From positions 5,115,563 to 5,179,562 of the forward strand of contig OZ004594.1 in the NCBI GenBank assembly GCA_963924555.1: a stretch of 64,000 nt of DNA. The letters are read 5' to 3'. Positions 12,272 to 26,800 of this stretch are shown one piece after another. The stretch comes from Crambe crambe. Lineage: Eukaryota; Porifera; Demospongiae; Poecilosclerida; Crambeidae. The position numbers and the translations under genes were made by a program. The notes under the pieces were generated by a model. It did no database searches. It saw only the letters and a program-made list of their open reading frames with translations, and was not told the DNA's origin. Each line of letters opens with the position of its first letter. The stretch's first letter is position 1.

Positions 12272-15200
12272 ATGGCTACGGATGATGTTCCTCCGGCGGC
12301 AGCTGTCCCAGAGAGAAGGGAGCCGCTCCCAGGATCTTCTAGTTATTATGACTCAAAGGAAGACCTTTTGAATAACTTGGAGAAGTTACAGAACAATTTT
12401 TTGCGGCTTCGTGATTCAATTTCAATTAACCAAGATGACCAAGGTACCGCTACCTTCTGGACAAAGATCAACTCTCATATAGTCAACTTGTGCAAAAATG
12501 CCCTTCAGCCTGTTCAGGAGAAGTTCATTGGGGTCTGGTTACAAAAAAAAGGTGAAGCTATAGCTGTAAAACTAAACCCTCAGTTTACAGATTAGCTAGA
12601 TCTTGCTGCATTGTTTTATTTTTTTTCTACATATAACTAGGACTTTTTTTATTACTGAGCCAGTGTGCATGATACTCAGCTGCAGTTTCGAATACAATTT
12701 ACAGAGTTCAGAGTTAGCTACACCTAGTAGCACTTTGCTGCAGTCTACATGGATGGAGCAATCAAAATTTGAGTAGATTGCAAATCATTATGCCACATAA
12801 TAATTTATTTTGTTGGGGGAGGGGTTATTATAGGTGACTATGTAGCTAGCTATTGTTAGCTGTGTTCAAAAGCAATCACTGGATAAACCAGGTTATTGAA
12901 GCCGTTGTCATAAAGTTTTGGGGACCTCCCATATTTACAGTAGATATGGGGACCCCTATGTAGATATGGGGACTCACAGCCTGTTTTGTCTAGCAGACTA
13001 GCAGAGGTGTAGCTACAGAAGTTATGCAAACTGCATTTATGGACCATACAGTTGTAGCTATCATGTTCACTATAACAACTGAATAACTGCATCCCAAGAA
13101 ACTTTAGGGATTTCCAATAATCGTGCTCTCTGATAGGGCTGGGGTCCCTATGGGCTGATATTTTACCCAGCTCTGCATGTAGCTAACTACTCACGAGTGA
13201 CAAACAACATTCTTTGGATCTTGTGTTGATTTTATAAAATGAAAGTGTGTACATAGCTACACTAATTTTTCCCAATACTAGCTAATGCATGCACTAAAAA
13301 CAAAACAGTGTGTGTATTGGGACAAAATGGTATGCAGTAAACACTTTCATTTTTACAGTGTATAATATTATATATTTATAGCTACCTGTTATTCATCCTC
13401 AAGCAAATTGAAAACCTACATCCATTATGCTTTGAAATTTTAACCATAATTATGATAAGGTTTTTAAAAACAGTGAAATGACCAGCCATCAGGGCACTAA
13501 ACTAATAAAGGAAAAAAATAAGTAGGGATGGCTGTGTGCGAGTCAAAAAAAGTTCAGCAACAAGGGAGTAAACTTCAGTCAAGTAACTCCTTACCCGTCA
13601 CCAATATTACCAAACTACAAGCTACTTCACTCCCTTTATATGTCATCTTGGCCTGTCATGAGAGTGAAGTAGGAATAGTTAGCTCGTAAGTTCAGTCTCT
13701 TGTTGCTGACCTTTTTTGAACCGCACACAGCCATCCTTATGGAGCTTATCCTAAGCTAATTAAGTTCTTGTCATTCCAAGTAGAGTAGGTGAAAGTGTTT
13801 ACTATACACAATTTTGTCCCAATATACACACAATTTTGTTCATATAGCTAGCTAGTAGCTAGAGGAGATTTGTGCCAAAACATTAGTGCAATTTTGCATG
13901 AAACTTGGTACTATCAGAGAGTGTGGTAGCACTCTCTATGTAGGGTTAGTACGGAATGGGCTTGGCTTCTTTCATCAGAGCGATACAAACTGGACTCTCT
14001 GTATCTCTTCTATTCTTGCTACAGGCTCAACTAAACTTCTTACATCTGGAAAACAATGCAGAAGATGATATGTCCGCTCAAACTCCTCCAGAACAGCGTC
14101 AACAATCGGCACCAGCCGCCGTCTAAATCTATGATTCATTCATCATGCAGATTCATCTTCTTAGCAGGCTCTAACTCCATGATCCTTTCACATACGACAA
14201 TCAAATTCATATCAACTTGTGCAGTTATAATCATACAATGTGCTTTTACCATCGTTATCCATACAGTTTTCCTCCAAAATAATCAGTCATATCGAACTAC
14301 TTTTCATTACAAACGATACTGTCAGCCGGCCATTTTGAAATTAATGACATCATTAAATTTTGTCACGTGCGAGCATCTGTCCCAATCATATGCATGTACA
14401 CACATGCCAACCAGTACCTAGCTAGCTAAATTAAAAAATGAGTTGAGAAAAGGTAATATAAAAAGTAAACAAACAAATGAAAGGGAAAAAAATTTATGCT
14501 AAATAAAAAGGCCATATAGGGTTAGTCCGTACTTTTACCTATAGCAGTTTCTGTGAACAAACATCAAAATTATACTGCCTTCAATAATAATCCCTACATC
14601 ACTGCCTAAACCAAGCAGCACTTTTACACTGACATAGACAATTAAAGCAGCTTGGTGGGAGGCAGTGATGTAGGGATTATTATTGAAAGCAGCATAATTT
14701 TGATTTTTGTTCACAGAAACTATTATAGGTAAAAGTACAGACTAACCCTACATGGACTTTTTTTATAGCATAAATTTTTTTCCCTTTCATTACATAAAAT
14801 AGAGCCCCTTCAATTTGACCTCTTGATGTCAATATAATATTTATGGGAATTTCCAGAGGTGTAGCAGTGTTTTAGGCAAACAGTCTCACTAGTCAGGCTC
14901 TCCCCCATAATTCTGGGGGGCGTTTGTAAAAAGAATCTGGGAGGTGTCAGTAAACAAAATTTAATTATAGGACTGGTTATGCAAACTGCATTAATGGACC
15001 ATACAGTTGTAGCTATACCAGACTCTCCTTGAAGCGAGACCATCAGGATGTGAAAGATATATTGATCAGGCAAATGTCTGATCAGCATTCTGTTATGAAA
15101 GCATGAAACTTCGTACTCATGTACTTGGCTGAAATGGGCTATAGCCTTTGACATCGTTAGCTATATTGGTGGCAGTCTACAAGTAGCTAATAATATTTTA

Positions 15201-18200
15201 GGATCTATTGCTGACATTATGTAAATTAAGAAAATCACAAGTCTAAATAAATAATCAGAGAGTGCGGTAGCACTCTCTATGTAGGGATGACTCGGACAGC
15301 CGCGCGCGCTGCCTATAGACTATACACAAAAGTGAAATTCTAGTTCCCCCACTTAGACCTAAAAAAAGCTACTGTGAATGATTATCCAGCCTACTAAAGC
15401 CTACTACAATGTGCAGACCAAGTTTCAGGACCAGGGAGCAAGCAGGTAAATCGCTGGATTCTTATTCTTCTTCTTCTTCTTAAACAACCATATCTCTCAA
15501 ACCACTCAAGCTACAGCTATGATTTCTGGATAAATCCACTCCAAATTCTACGAACTACGTACGATCTTTTCTACTCGTTGATCCTCGAAAGAGTCGATGA
15601 AAAAGGAGACACTACGGAGCACAGCACTCGACTAATTCAATAATACGCATGCGCATGTATTTGATATCCTATTACTCAGCTGTCTCTAGCTAGCTAGCTA
15701 GCTCTAGCATAGATATACTGGCTCTAGCTCTAGATAATGATGATAGACTACTGTATCGACTCAGGGATTTAGATTCACGACAGTAGACTCTATTTCAGCA
15801 TCTCCCTTATAGCTCAACAATAACACAACACCTTGACTCGTTGATAATGATTGGGCTGGTATGCTGGAGAACTATTGGAGAACTATTCTTCTTTCATCTG
15901 TCCCTGCATACACATAGAAGAATGAATGAACTCTATAGCTACATAGCTAAAACCATAAAAGAGAGGAAAAAAAGACCAGGAACAAGTAAGGGAAAAAGCA
16001 TTTCGTGAAATGAAAAAAGATGTAGGGATGACCACTGCTCAAAAAAGTAAGGAAACAAGAAGGATGGAAATGGGATCAATCTTTGTTCTGTATATCCAGC
16101 CAACAATCCCTACATATACGTACATTACTGCACTATAATCTGAAGCTACCCGACGTATATGTAGGGATTGTTGGCTGGATATACAGAACAAAGATTGATC
16201 CCATTTCCATCCTTTTTGTACTATGCCACAAAAATCGTGGCAGACATGCGCAGAAATCACGTGGGAAATTTTAAACGTCACTATACGTCACAGTAGCAGT
16301 TAATTTTTCTATTGGCCAGCTGTTACTGTTTCGTCATGGTACATCATAGTCAAAACGCAACGCCCGCGCTACCCCTATAATGCCGAGTCGGCACAAACGA
16401 AACGTCCAACAGTTTGGCCAGACTCTTTCTTTCCCCCGCCCCCAAGAAAAAGGAAAGAATCGAGTCTGGCCCGCGAGACTAGATTGGGCTGGTATGCTGG
16501 AGAACTATTCTTCTTTCATCTGTCCCTGCATACACATAGAAGAATGAACTCTATAGCTACATAGCTAAAGAGAGGAAAAAAGACCAGGAACAAGTAGCTA
16601 AGGGAAAAAGCATTTCGTGAAGTGAAAAAAGATGTAGGGATGACCACTGCTCAAAAAAGTAAGGAAACAAGAAGGATGGAAATGTGATCAATCTTTATTC
16701 TGTATATCCAGCCAACAATCCCTACATATACGTCGGGTAGCTTCAGATTATAGTGCAGTAATGTACGTATATGTAGGGATTGTTGGCTGGATATACAGAA
16801 CAAAGATTGATCCCATTTCCATCCTTCTTGTTTCCTTACTTTTTTGAGCAGTGGTCATCCCTACATCTTTTTTCATTTCACGAAATGCTTTTTCCCTTAC
16901 TTGTTATCATTTGGAATGACAGTGTTCTCCCTAAAATTAGTGAAGGAATAGGGGTGGTTTCACACATCAAAGGGTATTGTGCATTCTATCAACCACATTA
17001 AAGGGAAGATGTCATATGCTTAATTAAGGTATGCTAGGGAGAACACTGAATGAGGATATCTACAGTTTGAGAACTGAAATACTGCCATGGTTGTATGCTA
17101 ATAGCCACTAGCTACCTAGTTATAGGACAAATACTAGAGATAGTAAATTGCAGTGCACTTGAGGCTGCCTTGAAACATTTATACCTTCTGGTACACCCTT
17201 TCTTGCAACTGCAGTGATGCTTCCAAAAGGGTGGTCCATATACTGGTGTTTGCTTAGAGCTTCCAACCATACTGATTCATCACATTACTATGCCGAAAAT
17301 ACTAAATTAAAGTTCACAGGTTGGAGTCACTGGCTGGTTCCTTCCTGCCCCAATCTGCTAGGCTTGTTATTGTTATCACTTGCTATCACAAAGTGATTAA
17401 AGGATGAATACTCTCCTTGTGTATATTATTCTACTTACCACAAACTTCATCCTAGAACTTTTGTGCGGGTAACTCCATTTAGAGACCACCACAGAAGCTC
17501 TTAAAGCACCCATTAGTCCTCAATCAGTATTTAGAAAGATCGTCTAACTTTGTGTTGGTGATGCCATCTTTAGAGCAGTAGCTAGCTGCTCTGCATGTGA
17601 GAGTCGTATAAATAGCTAGCTAGCTATATTATAGTAGCAGCTCACCTGACCAAGACACTCACTCCAGATCACTGAACAAGATAGACGTGCACATGGTGCA
17701 TGAAAAATTTTGTACAGTTAGTTAAGCCACACAAGAACTGCTCAGTTCAGATATCAGGCCCGTACACAGGGGGGGGGGGGGGGGGTGCAGGGGGGTGCCT
17801 ATGCACCCCCTTTTCAATTTAATGATCACTGCTAGTGTATAAGCGATAATCCTTATGTGAATCCCTATGGCTACTAATTCCCCCCCCCCCCCCCTTCACC
17901 AGTGTTGTACCGAAAATCCATTTTTATCAAATGTTTTGAACCCCCCTTTTTGAAAGTCTGCGTACGGGCCTGGATATGAGATTCATGACTTGCTTTTTAT
18001 AGCCAACTGCCCAATTCAATGTATTTAAATTCATGACTTCCACCTCAGAAATCTTGGTTTAGCTGATTCCTCTTCTTGGCTAAGTAGCTAGGGGTGAAGC
18101 AAGGTTTGACTGACACAATTAGTGACCGATCATATTGCCTATAGCTAGGTATCGATATCAGGGCATTAGTTACTTTTTAGCTATGTTGCTACGTATGGAT

Positions 18201-20773
18201 ATGTTTATAGCTACCAAGACCACAATCTCTTCACTTTGATCACTCCACTACAGGATCACATGGTGATGAGCAGTTTGATCATGAGAAATTTTCCTCTATT
18301 ACTGACTTCACAGAATGCTGTATAGTGAGTAACATAGCTAATTATTAATGGCAAGTAAAGGGAAAACTATTATATGAAAAAAATATGAGGATTACTATGT
18401 AGCTAAGCAAACAAGTGTAGGCTGTAGGGATGAAGGAATATGTGACTGGTTTCAGGAAAATCCACCTAAATATTATCTATGGCTTTTTTGCTCTCCATTC
18501 AAAGCTCCAGGTCCATTGATGCCTGAGGAACAGCTCTTAGAAAATTCCAGGTAGTGTCCATTAGCTAGTGTTTAGAGAAAAAGCTGAATAAGCAATGTGA
18601 ACATCATTTGTGGCCACGCCCGTGCACTATAAAATGAAGTGGGTAGAGTCTCAAGCTAGAGTCAGAGAGAAGCTAGTTTCTCACCTCCTGATGCTTGTAA
18701 GTGCCAACTAAACCCTAGATAAGAGTAACAAAGGCAGTGTAGAAAAGCTCGTATAAGCTGGAAAGCCTTCCATAGTTCTGGTGATTTTCAGCTGCTGGAT
18801 TCTCCGTGCACGAAGCTTTCATGGTTGACTAGTTAAATTTAGTGAAGCCTTTCTACTTCAGTCTAAATTCCAAAATTTGGTCAAAAGTTTGTTCAAAGAT
18901 CATAGTTTTGATCTGTACAGAAATGTATGTTAATAGCTAAGTAGCATGACTCACTAAAACTGCTCCTACGTAGAAAATTACTCTAGTGCATTTAGGTGTA
19001 TCTGCCATAATACATATTGTAGTACATTCTGTACTGGGATTCAGATGTCACGCCTCGGCAAAATAATCAGCATTTGAGAGCTTATTTCCACTAACGTGAT
19101 TGGACTATTCTTCCTAGTTACCCTTGGCTCCTAATGTTAACAAATTCCAAGGAATGACATGAATGGCGAGTGAAAACAACAATGTATAACTGGCTAGAGT
19201 GAAAAGATAAAAGACAATACACACAACTGACTAGACTAGTACAATCAATCCTTAGTGGCAGAACAGCTGAGCTGTGGGCTGGTGTAGAGGACCCAGAGCG
19301 GAAGTTTGAGAGTATAATTTTAATTCTCAACTAACCAAAGCTCACAGAGTTCACTGTAATAAGCTTATGGCACTATAGCCTAGGTGCAAAACCTTTTTCA
19401 GCTCCCAATTTGGATTGATCTATGGATCATTACTTTTAAACACACATGCAATCTGTATCCAGCAGGATCGAATTAACTGATAGCCTTGGAGGCAAGAAAA
19501 TCATACATGCATTCAGGAGAGCATTCTTTATGTTATCGGCATTATGGCTTCATATGCAAGAAAATGTTTAAGTATGAAATAATAATTATGCTAGCAATCA
19601 ATAAGTACGGATTTTATAAAATTTTCTGCCACAGACATATATACAAGTGAAGGGGAAAAAATTTCATGCTAAATAAAAAGGCCATGTAGGGTTAGTCTGT
19701 ACTTCTATAGCCAAGCATCAAGATTACATCCCATATCCTATAGCTATCAGGTAATAATAAATCAACAGAGGATGAGTATGCAATAAGTACATATTAATAC
19801 CATACAAAAATTAAGAGCTTCAATGAATTTTTACTCCATAAAAAGGTACTTTATCACATCACATTTTATGCAGGTTATTGATCAACGTCTCCGAATTATC
19901 AATGGAAAACATGATGATAAGTTATTTGCTATTAACGAACTTGATGAAACAAAAGATCAATTGTTGCAAAAAGAAGTGTCACTGAGTTTCCATGGGCAGT
20001 ACAATGCAGGAAAAAGTACTCTTTTAAATGCTATACTGCAAAATAAGTGAGTGAGTACTTTTTATTGATGATATAGCTAGCCATTTCAAGGTGATGGGCT
20101 AGAACAGATCGAATTCAGAAATAGCCCACAGAATGTGCATGGTTTTATGTATGTGTGGTAATTGTATCAATTGTGGTTTGATATGCTTCCTGTTTCATGC
20201 ATGCACAGAGTGATTTTTGTAAATCTAGGTGATCTGTGTTAGTTTGTGCCTAAGTTAGTCTCGAGAATAATAAGAGTTTGAATTATTAAGTAGTAGGGAG
20301 TTTATAGCTGCCTGGGAGGCGTGCTTATTCACTTGGCACCGAAGACACCACAGTATCCATGTGCTAAACTAGGGCAATGTGTGTCATTTGAAAGCAGGAG
20401 TAGCTATTCCTATACCATTTAGAGTTGACTGAACTAAGATTTTGCTGGCAGTTTTTCAGCCAGGAAGCTGTATAAACTGTCCACTCTACGTAGCTTACCA
20501 ATCCATCCCCCCTTCTCCAATTGGATTTTGGGGAACTATGATGATTCCTGGGGATTTTAATGAAGTGTTAATATTACACTTGTCAAAATGCTAGTAAGGG
20601 GTACCACTTGTTCTGGGTGTGGCTTTTACACTTGATCAGTGAAGTGTGGTCACTCACATCTGACAGTGAAATACATTAAAACGAATGTTATTTGCTCACT
20701 TGCTCACTTTCAAATGTTGCTGGCACTGCATAATTATTGCCACTTTAGGCACAAATACTATTATTATTATTAC

Positions 20774-20837
<64 letters not shown>

Positions 20838-23800
20838 GACTAAGGATTCTCCCAATGAATAAGACTGCTGAGACTAGCTTGAGACTTATCATTCGGCCAA
20901 CATATGAATCACAAGAGCATTCTGGATCAATGAAATCATCCAGAGAGATGGACAGAGCAACTCATCCTGATGATGTATGTATTTATTATCATAAGTGATT
21001 ATGGTCTCCTAGCTACATATTCTTCTAAGAAAATAACGAACAAGCAAGCAAATTATTAGTACAAGTAAAGGAAAAAAATATTTATTCTAAGGATGGCTCT
21101 GTGTGATTCAAAAAAGTTCAGCAACAAGAGAGTGAACTTCAGTCAAGTAACCCCTTACCCATTACCAATATTACCAAACTAACTAACTCCCATGACAGGC
21201 CAAGATGAGATATAAAAGGAGTGAAGTAGAAATAGTTAGCTCATAGTTTGGTAATATCGGTGATGGGTAAGGAGTTACTTGACTGAAGTTCACTCTCTTG
21301 TTGCTGAACTTTTTTGAACCACACACAGCCATCCCTACTTTTCTTTTTTTATTTTAGAATAAATGTGTTAATTCATCACCTTTTTTGATGTAATGCTCTA
21401 TTATAGGCAACTGGATGCTGTGATCCTGCTACCAAGTTAAAGTTCATGTATTGTAACTATGTAATTCATTGGAGGTTTCATCATAATAGTAATTGTATGA
21501 GCCGAAATGAATCTGATCTGGAAGGACTAATGCTATCTATACAGTTTATAGTTTATAAATTTTTTATGATATGTACCTGATATACTGTTGCATCAAGGCT
21601 TGATTCATAACCAGACTAATGCAGGGTTTATGCTCTGAGCATTGAGAGACCAACATCAAGAGAGAAAGCTAATGACAGTCAGTTGTGAGGTCAAGGTCTA
21701 AGAATCACATGTACGGGGTGGGGCATAAAAATTTGTATGTTGAAAGCTGGTAAGTTGGAAAATGACGTATTTTTGAACATGTCAAGTTAAAGGTAAAGGA
21801 TTATAGCGCAGTCAATTTTGAGTAGTGTAGTATAGTATTTGAATGAACCATTTCTGAAATAAGTTGGATGATGATGATGATGATGATGGTGGTGGTGTTG
21901 GTGGTGATGAACGACCAGATGAAAACAGTGATTTTAGAAGTCGCTATAAATGATACTGCTTTATCTTCTGCTCTTCATACTTGAGCCCTAGCACATTAAA
22001 GGTGTTCTATCTTCAAGTTAGGAGTTGCTGACTGTAGGAGAGAAGTATTCTGGAGTTATGAAAGAAAATATTAAGTATTAGTACAATGGGGCAATCCTAC
22101 TTAGAGAGTACTATCGTACTCTCTAATGGTCTGCAGTGGTAGTATAGACTTTTATGGCTATAATTACTGGAAATAGCAGCTGGCCCACTTTCCAGCCAAA
22201 TAGCCAAGCAAGAGTCACTTTGGCCAGTCTTACTCTGGATTCCCAATCTATTTCACTCTCCAAATTGCTGTGTTAAGATCTTTGCCAGGCTACTTCCCTC
22301 TCCTCCTGCATTTAATGGTAGTAGACAATGTTAGTTTCTCAGCAGAACACTTTGCTTTAAAAATATATGCAAGTGTCTGACTTGGCCATGGAGCAATCAG
22401 CAGGAGGTTGCTCTGGCACACTACCAAATTTCCTCCCTCTCATTAAGAGCTTTGGAGGTTCAAAGTTGCCAAACTCTCAGTAATGTGACCATAGCAGAGT
22501 TAATTTAAAAATATATGCAAATGTGAAGTTTCTGAGTCTGTTGGAAACCAAAAGCATTGATTATACTTAAGTATAATAGCCGAGTGAATAACGACAATTG
22601 TGCATGTCCGAAGTCCATTTTTATGTTCATCAAAAGGGAATGCTTGCATGCTAGCAAGTACTCTATGTCCAGACCAAATTAATTTCAGAAGTGTCTGTCC
22701 AAATAGCTAATACTTTGCTTGGACATGTCCTAGCAGATTCACAACCTTATTTCCACCTCTGTAATTGCATACTCACTGACATGAGTTATTGTACAGAGTT
22801 TATACAATGATGACAGCATTGTGGCCTCTGGAGCAGAATCTATTCGGGAGAAACTTAAAAAAAAGAACAAGGAAGTGCGGAAAAAGAAGGTACATGACTA
22901 TAGTTAGCTATAGCTAGCCAATAATTCATACTACCGTATAGCACTTTAAATTCAATGAGCTTAACTTTTGTATGATATAACTTTCACATTTGCATTATCA
23001 CAGGCATGCGCATGCATTCTCTAATAATCACAAACCAGTGCAGTGTTTGAAGTAGAGTTGATTCTTCTGAAGCAAAATCTAGCTAGCTGCCACTGTATCC
23101 CTATCATCACTATTAATGCCTTAAAGCAGTCAAAATAAATAGATATGGAGCCCAAACATTCTACGGAAGAACTGCCTTGCTGTTTGTATAGTGACTTTCA
23201 AGATCCTTTTGTTGTAGCAGTGATGGTCTATTTTTGACTAGCTTTTCTCTAGTAGAGAACAGCAGATCTGGCCATCTCATAATATGGCACACACATGTGG
23301 CCATGCATGGTGCAAATATTTCAACTTTCAACTTTCACATTTCTCATTAAACCTGTGAAAATAGAAAAAAATAAGCTCCTCGAAATTAAGTACCACACGG
23401 TATAATTCATATTCCTTCAGGATGCTACTAATAAATTGGTTTACGTACTGAAAGTTAAAATTCCATTATCATTGCAAGTCCCGGATGGGTGGAAGGTGTG
23501 TCTAGTCGATAATCCTGGCTTTGATGAGGGCAATAAATACATCTCTGAGACTGCATTGCAATCACTTAAAGCCAGTTCAGCTTATTTATATATTACCACT
23601 TATGGCCAGTATCAACAAAAGCAAACTGTGGACTTTTTCAAGGCAATTTATAAAATAAAAAAAGGTTAGTAAGAATTTCAGCCAGTGTGTGCTATTGTAC
23701 CATAATGATCAACAGCAATGAGAATACTGGCTTTATTGTATGCGGGGTAGATAGAAAATTTAATTCAGCGAGCACTCTCAGGTCATCATGACTCTTTGAA

Positions 23801-26800
23801 ATTGTAGAATCTATCTAGGTCTACACTCCAAAATACCCCAAGCATAAAATTAATGAGTTTAAGAGTTTAGCTATCAGCTACTTTATTACTTGCTCACTAG
23901 CTTTATGAAACAAGTCACTGACATTTCAACCAGAATACTCTAGCCTTCATCAGAGTCTGTTCAGACTGTCTTTGACAAATTTCAATCAGAGAACACTTTT
24001 CAGATAAGGATTACAAAGAATTAATCGTTTAATGCTATACTGTACTACTTGGGTGATATGCAATATTCGACTGAAATTTCTACGATAATTTTTTAAATAT
24101 TGAAGTCATACTGTATGTGTACTATTAAATTTTTTGCAGCTATATTCAGAGAGCATCGCTTAACTATTATTGTAAATAAGCTTGATCAAGTGTGTCATGG
24201 GTTGCATGATGGTGAGAGTGACGATGAAGAACGACTTACTGAGGATGATGTTGTAACTAAAGTCCTAAATTTCATTCGAGAAGAGTGTGAATGTGGAGCT
24301 GAGGACATTCCAAGGGAAGTAGTGATCCCAGTGTATGGCATGTGGGCATACAAAGCTAAGATGCTAGCCAGAGAACCCATGAATACCAGTCGAAAAAAAT
24401 TCACCATAGAAATACTTTCTAAAATGAATGACCAACCTGTTGGTCAAGGGGAAGATCCAACAAAAGTTTTACTCAAAAAGGATCCTTGTAAACTGGCACA
24501 AGAGCTTGAAAAAAAGAGTAATATTTGTGAAGTTGAAAAGAGGTATGAATAATACACCTGTTTTCTTAGCAGTAAGAGTTGAGTGTTGAGTGCAGTTCTG
24601 CTATTGTATCTTTTTATTATAATCATCATAATATTATAAGAATGTAAATTGCAATAATAGGGCAAGCTTGTCAATGATTGATTTCTACGTACGTTGCACA
24701 TTGCCCCTAGTTGATACAAACATGTGATCTTCATGATAGCTACAGCATTTTATTTTCATGCACTTAAAAGAAAAATCACCATAAGCATCATGAAAGAAGT
24801 TTGACTATCAGCACAATTTATTATTTATTTATTTAAATCCTGTAGCCTCTTTAGAATGTGTAACAGATTTACAAAACATGCCCAACACTATAGCTGCTAT
24901 ACCCTTTTATCCCAGCACCCCATGCACTATTGCATGTTTGTAAGCTTGTTTACAATATTCATTAAGATTGCAAGAAGTGGCCAAACAATGTATCTTCGTA
25001 TGGATAGAGAAGATAAAGGATGACCTTTCAAAATATATTAACACCAGTAGAGAGGAGCTGATGAAAGAAAGAGTCAAAATGGGAAGTCTATTGGAAGGTA
25101 TTGCTATTCTACTAATGCTATTTGCTGTGTATCACTATGATAGCTATAATACTCTAGAATCCGAAAGAGATATTAAATGTGGACTTGAATCCATGCAAGA
25201 TTTATATGAGCTCTATAGTGGAATCATTGAAAGCACCATGTCACACTCACAATGCAGCAAAGAAATAAAAGAAGAGTTCAAAAAGAAATATGATGAAGAT
25301 ATGGAGGTATGTGTATAATTACAAGATATAAGCAGCTGATTCCTGCTCATGAATTAGAAATCACTCAATTTGATACAGTAATGTGAATGATGTATCTATT
25401 GATACAATTAATACCGAATATGACCATGCAGCAGCAGCTATAGCTGGCCAATTAAGCTAGCTAATAATTTATTTGTAGTGATCTTGAATGATAGACTGAG
25501 AGTTTATACTAATAGCCTATCACACTAAAATGTCTACTTACATCAAACATGCACTGATAAAAATCTGGCAATACAGAAACACACAAGACTGAACATGCAA
25601 ATCTAAGTCAAACCACTAGCAGAGATAAGCTATGAAGACCACAGTGGAGGACTTGCTAACTAGGGCAGTTACTGAGAGGCTAACACTGCTTGAAGCTTAA
25701 AAGACTTCTTTTTTGTACTAAATTTTAATACGTACGATTTGGAAATAATTCAACGAACTAGAGCACTCATGGGTGAAGTAGGGATAGAATTAGTTATGTA
25801 ATATGAGTGTGGTTATTGAAAATGTGCTTCATAGCCAGGTAGTGATCAGATTCAGCCTCAACAATGTGTAGACGATACTTTCCAGTGTTTAAATTACTTG
25901 CTTTACTCCAAAAAGAAGGGAAGAGAATGGGTCCGGGTTCTGAGAAAATTTTGACTTTCTTTAGATTGCATTTGAGGGGCAAAACCAGCACCCATAATTA
26001 TTGGTTTGATCGCCTGGTTGCCATACAATAATGGTATTGTAACCACTCATTATCATAAACAATAAGTGATTCAGAATGAAAAAAAATAGACAGACAATAG
26101 TTATAGCAGAGATGTTCCCTTTCAGAATATCTGCATGGTGAAGAAAAAATTCCAGTGTGAAGACTGGGATGCTAGCTAACTTTATTCTAGCATGACTTGC
26201 TAATGGTCAACATAAAATTATTTGAGGTGAAAAAATAGGTTGACCTCTAAGAGTGGCCAACCTTCGAGTGGAGGTTCCACTGTAACAGGGTGCTCAAGCA
26301 CCCCCTCATCTGCTACCTAGCTGTTTCAGTGGCTTACTTCCTATAATTATTATGAGCTATCTATCAAGCTAATCATCTAGCAAGACTGAGTGACAAGATC
26401 CAGAGTGGGTCATGTCATCATAACATGCATGTGCCCTGTTCACTTTTTCATCTCTATTTCGATAGAGAGAGTACATTATTATTCTATATCCTATGGGGCT
26501 GATAAAAAGCATTTTATTCAAACAGCAATCACTCAGTTTCTTGAAGTACACTCTACAGAAAAAAAGATTGCTTGCTAACTGTAGATTGATTAATTATTCG
26601 GGCAGGATTCCATAAAAGTTTTGAATAGCAATTCCGGAAGATTTCCTAAAGCTTTGCCCAGCCTGTGCCGGTTACACAAACCTGAATTATTGCAGCGAGC
26701 AGACTCTCAGGTCATGACCCATTGAAATTGTAGATATATATCTATGTCTACACTCCAAAATGCCCCAGGCGTACGTACGGTACGTGTCGTGCAATAGTAG

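Larger units (their letters stand above)
19874..24542 (+). other. GTPase domain exons of copy B (G1 to G4)
   Basis: Five exons encode the nucleotide-binding core. Exon 19874-20046 carries GQYNAGKSTLLNAIL (P-loop, GxxxxGKS/T) after a helical lead. Exon 20845-20974 carries ILPMNKTAETSLRLIIRP, whose conserved Thr is in the right place for the G2 switch I. Exon 22797-22889 is a short, very basic and acidic helix insert (EKLKKKNKEVRKKK). Exon 23421-23664 carries WKVCLVDNPGFDE, the DxxG G3 motif. Exon 24140-24542 carries LTIIVNKLDQ, the G4 motif NKxD, then an acidic stretch and VIPVYGMWAYKAKML, where a G5-like strand would be. The G1-G3-G4 spacing and the GxYxAGKST form are typical of Dynamin_N-type GTPases rather than IRG or septin proteins. 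The subfamily assignment is from memory of motifs, not a search. Confidence 0.8.
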
